This document shows, one piece after another, positions 7,690 to 10,161 of a stretch of DNA of 10,161 nt. The stretch comes from Acidimicrobiaceae bacterium. GTDB taxonomy: Bacteria; Actinomycetota; Acidimicrobiia; Acidimicrobiales; Salinilacustritrichaceae. The number at the start of each line of letters is the position of its first letter. Position 1 is the first letter of the stretch. Under the pieces are notes generated by a model. That model was not told the DNA's origin, ran no database searches, and saw only the letters and a list, made by a program, of their open reading frames with translations. The stretch spans positions 347-10,507 of the forward strand of contig DMTU01000311.1 of assembly GCA_003476595.1 (NCBI GenBank). The letters run 5' to 3'. Position numbers and translations under genes: made by a program.

Positions 7690-7695
7690 ACCGTA
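7690..7695 (-). promoter_or_regulatory. Leaderless -10 element of DUF2469-yraN
   Basis: The minus strand reads TACGGT at 7695-7690, matching TAnnnT. With its last base as -7, +1 falls exactly on the G of the GTG at 7683. There is no SD before that codon and no convincing -35. This decides the DUF2469 start and separates it from lepB. Confidence 0.55.
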
Positions 7696-7735
7696 ACCCG
7701 GCCCCACCGACGAGAACCCCGATGTCCGGCTCCGG

Positions 7736-8416
7736 TCACAGGTGGGCGATGCGTCCCGGCGGCCACACCCGGGCGATGGCCCGGCCGACCACCAGCTCCT
7801 CGGGCACCGGCCCGAAGCGCCGGCTGTCCTTGCTGTTGCGCCGGCTGTCGCCCATCACGAAGACGTGGTCCTCCGGCACGCGGACCGGCGCGAAGTCGTC
7901 GGTGATCGCCGTGGCGGACAGGTACGGCTCGAGGAGGGTGCGCCCGTCGATGACGACCCGGCCGTCCTGACCCCACACCGTCTCGCCCGGCAGGGCCACC
8001 ACCCGCTTGATCAGCTCCCGGCCCCGCGGCTCGATGATGCCGAGCGCCTCCAGCGCCTCCCGGCCGAGGCGCACCGGCAGCAGCGACTCGTCGACCACCT
8101 CGGGCTGGGCCGGGTCGTCGAACACCACCACGTCCCCGCGCCGGGGCTCGTGCAGCTCGTAGGACAGCCGCGACACCACGACCCGGTCGCCGGTGGCGAG
8201 CTGGGGCTCCATCGACTCCGACGGGATGAAGAAGGCCTGGGCCAGGAACGCCTTGACGACGAGCGCGATGACCGCGGCGCCGATCAGCAGGAGCGGGATC
8301 TCGAGCAGCAGGCGGCCCGGGCCGGGTGCGGCCTCGGGACGGCGGAGGGCAGGGAGCTCGTCCACGTCCTCGTCGCGAGCTCGCTCCGAGACGTCGACGC
8401 CCTGCCAGTCGATCAC
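7736..8416 (-). CDS. lepB: Type I signal peptidase LepB
   Basis: Membrane-anchored Ser/Lys protease that removes signal peptides from exported preproteins. The 226-residue product has a cytoplasmic acidic/proline-rich head (1-35), one membrane helix (about 37-58) and an external catalytic domain. The SPase I boxes are complete: FIPSESMEPQL with nucleophile Ser68, RGDVVVFDDP (93-102), KRVVALPGE with general base Lys137, and GDSRRNSKDSRRFG at 189-202. The GTG at 8416 follows rplS by 24 bases and has no clear SD, so its translation may depend on rplS; no better in-frame start is visible. The only second membrane helix candidate is absent, so the protein is single-pass, the usual actinobacterial form. 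rnhB, the common next gene, is missing. Confidence 0.94.
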   Translation of the reverse strand: MIDWQGVDVSERARDEDVDELPALRRPEAAPGPGRLLLEIPLLLIGAAVIALVVKAFLAQAFFIPSESMEPQLATGDRVVVSRLSYELHEPRRGDVVVFDDPAQPEVVDESLLPVRLGREALEALGIIEPRGRELIKRVVALPGETVWGQDGRVVIDGRTLLEPYLSATAITDDFAPVRVPEDHVFVMGDSRRNSKDSRRFGPVPEELVVGRAIARVWPPGRIAHL

Positions 8417-8440
8417 GCTGCTGCGTTGATCACGGCGCGA

Positions 8441-8788
8441 TCAGAAGTCGCGCTTCTCCTTGACCTTGGCCCGCTTCCCAACGCGATCGCGCAGGTAGTA
8501 GAGCTTGGCCCGACGGACGTCGCCACGGGTGATGACCTCGATCTTGGCGACCGTCGGGGTGTGGAGCGGGAAGGTGCGCTCGACGCCGACACCGTTGGAG
8601 AGCTTGCGGACCGTGTAGGTCTCGCGCACGCCGGCGCCCTGGCGCTTGATGACGACGCCCTTGAACTGCTGGAGGCGCTCCTTGTTGCCCTCGACCACGC
8701 GGACGTGGACGTTCACCGTGTCGCCGGGGGCGAATTCGGGGATGTCGTCGCGGAGGTTGGCGAGATCGACGAGGTCGGTCTGGTGCAT
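8441..8788 (-). CDS. rplS: 50S ribosomal protein L19
   Basis: The 115-residue product has the exact usual length of L19, which sits at the interface of the large and small subunits. Family motifs are present throughout: [20 protein letters not shown] (16-35), [20 protein letters not shown] (38-57), [20 protein letters not shown] (58-77) and a basic tail ([20 protein letters not shown]). An upstream extension of the open frame reaches 8980 but overlaps trmD and has no homology; the ATG at 8788 with AGGA 7 bases upstream is the start. A candidate promoter sits in the 109-base gap after trmD, allowing L19 and LepB to be made independently of RimM-TrmD. Confidence 0.97.
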   Translation of the reverse strand: MHQTDLVDLANLRDDIPEFAPGDTVNVHVRVVEGNKERLQQFKGVVIKRQGAGVRETYTVRKLSNGVGVERTFPLHTPTVAKIEVITRGDVRRAKLYYLRDRVGKRAKVKEKRDF

Positions 8789-8852
8789 GGTGGCGTCCTG
8801 GGGCAGATTCGTACGGGCGTGTGCGCGCGGCGGTGCCGGCAGCGAACGAGTC

Positions 8853-8883
8853 AGTGTAGGGCTGTCGCCCCGCCCCCGACCAA
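8853..8883 (-). promoter_or_regulatory. Candidate promoter of rplS-lepB
   Basis: The minus strand carries TACACT (8858-8853) as -10 and TTGGTC (8883-8878) as -35, with a rather long 19-base spacer. Transcription would start near 8847-8846 and give a leader of about 58 bases before the rplS ATG. Position in the only gap of this operon supports it; the long spacer is the weak point. Confidence 0.45.
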
Positions 8884-8897
8884 CCCGGCGGGAGGGC

Positions 8898-9680
8898 TCA
8901 CCGGTGGGTGTCGGGGTCGGGGATGAGCGTGCGGACCTGGGCGAGCAGGTGGAACTCGCCGAGCACGGCCTCGTCCTCACTGGTGAGCGGTCGGGCAGCG
9001 AGCAGGTCGGGCCGGGACACGGCGGTGCGCACCAGCGACTGGGCGTGGCGCCAGCGGGCGATGCGGCCGTGGTCGCCGGAGCGGAGCACCTCGGGCACCT
9101 CGCGGCCGCGGAACGCTGCCGGGCGCGTGTACTGCGGGTACTCGAGCAGCCCGGACGCGAAGGACTCCTCCGTGCTGCTCTCGGCGTTGCCCATCACACC
9201 GGGCACCAACCGACCGACGGCCTCGAGCACGACCATGGCGGCGACCTCGCCGCCGGCGAGCACGTAGTCGCCGATCGAGAGCTCGCCGTCGCACCAGCCG
9301 TCCACGACGCGCTGGTCCACGCCCTCGTAGCGGCCGCAGAGCAGGGAGAAGCCTCCGGTCTCGGCCAGCTCGTGGGCGACACCCTGGTCGAAGCGTCGAC
9401 CACCGGGACCGAGCAGGTAGAGCGGCCGGGGTGGGTCGGCGGCCTCGATGGCCGTCACGAGCGGCTCGGGCATCAGCACCATCCCGGCGCCGCCGCCGAA
9501 GGGAGCGTCGTCCACCGTGCGGTGCACGTCGGCGGTGTGGGCCCGCAGGTCGCGGGTGCGAACGTCGAGCAGGCCACGCTCGCGGGCCTTGCCGAGCAGG
9601 CTCTGGGACGCGAAGCCGTCCACGATCTCGGGGAAGATCGTGAAGACGTCGATCCGCAGCGCCTCGGCCGGCTCGCTCAC
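8898..9680 (-). CDS. trmD: tRNA (guanine-37-N1)-methyltransferase TrmD
   Basis: TrmD uses S-adenosylmethionine to methylate G37 next to the anticodon and so prevents +1 frameshifting. The 260-residue product starts [14 protein letters not shown] (10-23) and has [12 protein letters not shown] (57-68) and the trefoil-knot AdoMet-binding segments [11 protein letters not shown] (114-124) and [11 protein letters not shown] (135-145). The tail [15 protein letters not shown] (173-187) and [15 protein letters not shown] (202-216) is also typical. Arg157 matches the conserved catalytic arginine; the catalytic Asp169 of the E. coli enzyme (EDSF) corresponds to Glu172 here (EESF), a conservative change. 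The GTG at 9680 overlaps the rimM stop (GTGA). The open frame runs on to 9815, but that part is a rimM shadow. Confidence 0.96.
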   Translation of the reverse strand: MSEPAEALRIDVFTIFPEIVDGFASQSLLGKARERGLLDVRTRDLRAHTADVHRTVDDAPFGGGAGMVLMPEPLVTAIEAADPPRPLYLLGPGGRRFDQGVAHELAETGGFSLLCGRYEGVDQRVVDGWCDGELSIGDYVLAGGEVAAMVVLEAVGRLVPGVMGNAESSTEESFASGLLEYPQYTRPAAFRGREVPEVLRSGDHGRIARWRHAQSLVRTAVSRPDLLAARPLTSEDEAVLGEFHLLAQVRTLIPDPDTHR

Positions 9681-10161
9681 GCCAGGTCCAGCAGGCCCTC
9701 GGGCGGATCGATCTCGATGACGTCGCCCACGTCGACGACGAAGGGCAGCGGCACCAGCCGTCCGTCGCCGAGCTCGACGAGGTCGTGGGCCGGGTTGTCG
9801 ATGATGGCGGTGCACGTGCCGACCTCGGTGCCGTCCGTGAGCACGACGGGTAGCCCGATCAGCTCGTGCACGAACCAGACGTCGGGGTCGTCGACGGGCT
9901 CGGCCCGCAGGACGAGCCCGTGCAGGGGGTCCACGTCCTCGCGCGTGGCGAAGCCCTCGAACCGGACGCGCCAGCGGTGCTGGTGCGGATGGGCCTCCAC
10001 GACCGTGAGCGGACCGCGATCGGTCTGCAGCACGGAGCCGGCGGCCAGCCGGTCCTCGCGGTCGGTCAGGAGGGCGACGATGACCTCGCCCTTGAGCCCG
10101 TGGGGCTTGGCGATGGTCCCGACCTCGAGGAGCTCGGGTAGCGGAGCGCCAGCGGAGCGAC
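9677..10161 (-). CDS. rimM: 16S rRNA processing protein RimM (start beyond the right edge)
   Basis: RimM assists maturation of the 30S subunit head and binds protein S19. The window shows the last 160 residues, nearly the whole protein (family about 165-180). The N-terminal beta-barrel opens with LLEVGTIAKPHGLKGEVIV, as expected near the true N-terminus, and continues to about DPLHGLVLRA. The C-terminal PRC barrel follows (VWFVHELIGLPVVLTDGTEV; NPAHDLVELGDGRLVPLPFV), ending in the hallmark [11 protein letters not shown]. The frame stays open to the edge without ATG, GTG or TTG upstream of LLEVG inside the window, so the start lies just outside. In many genomes rpsP and a KH-domain gene precede it. 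It overlaps trmD by 4 bases. Confidence 0.95.
   Translation of the reverse strand, partial: RSAGAPLPELLEVGTIAKPHGLKGEVIVALLTDREDRLAAGSVLQTDRGPLTVVEAHPHQHRWRVRFEGFATREDVDPLHGLVLRAEPVDDPDVWFVHELIGLPVVLTDGTEVGTCTAIIDNPAHDLVELGDGRLVPLPFVVDVGDVIEIDPPEGLLDLA
10140..10161. repeat. Short tandem repeat at the right edge
   Basis: AGCGGAGCG occurs at 10140-10148 and again at 10151-10159, an 11-base period (second unit ends AC instead of CC). It encodes the first visible residues of RimM, before the conserved LLEVG, and may continue beyond the window. It could be a fragment of a dispersed GCTCCGCT-type repeat that is common in GC-rich actinobacteria. Confidence 0.5.

Overview
The window is a dense, very GC-rich (by eye about 70% or more) piece of bacterial core chromosome. 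GTG start codons, 4-base GTGA stop/start overlaps, TAnnnT -10 elements placed exactly at leaderless distance from start codons, and the gene order rimM-trmD-rplS-lepB-DUF2469-yraN ... comM-dprA-xerC-whiG all point to Actinomycetota. A deep-branching, non-mycobacterial lineage such as Acidimicrobiia is my best guess, but it is an inference from overall style, not from a marker gene.

All genes but one lie on the minus strand, so the biological order runs from right to left. At the right edge are rimM (its start lies outside the window) and trmD, coupled by a GTGA overlap. Next come rplS, with its own candidate promoter, and lepB. After a 52-base gap that in many actinobacteria would hold rnhB, DUF2469 and yraN form a pair that appears to start from a leaderless promoter. 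In the middle (6865-6886) a 22-base gap holds two overlapping divergent -10 elements. One serves a crotonase-family gene on the minus strand; the other serves a 36-residue membrane microprotein on the plus strand. Then comM, dprA, xerC and a FliA/WhiG-type sigma factor follow as a tightly packed operon with its own candidate promoter and a hairpin in its leader. At the left edge is a secreted protein that runs off the window. It combines a degenerate LytM/M23 domain with an alpha/beta-hydrolase domain that keeps a plausible Ser-Asp-His triad.

Functionally, the right half is translation and tRNA/ribosome maturation (RimM, TrmD, L19) plus protein export (LepB). The left half is DNA uptake and recombination (ComM, DprA, XerC) linked to an alternative sigma factor. 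There is no sign of a mobile element, CRISPR array, tRNA or prophage. No stretch above about 140 bases lacks a gene on the minus strand, and no stretch above about 115 bases lacks one on both strands. I see no complete new multi-gene system. The items most worth a second look are the degenerate LytM/hydrolase fusion, the microprotein with its symmetric leaderless promoter, and the crotonase homologue that lacks both canonical catalytic glutamates.
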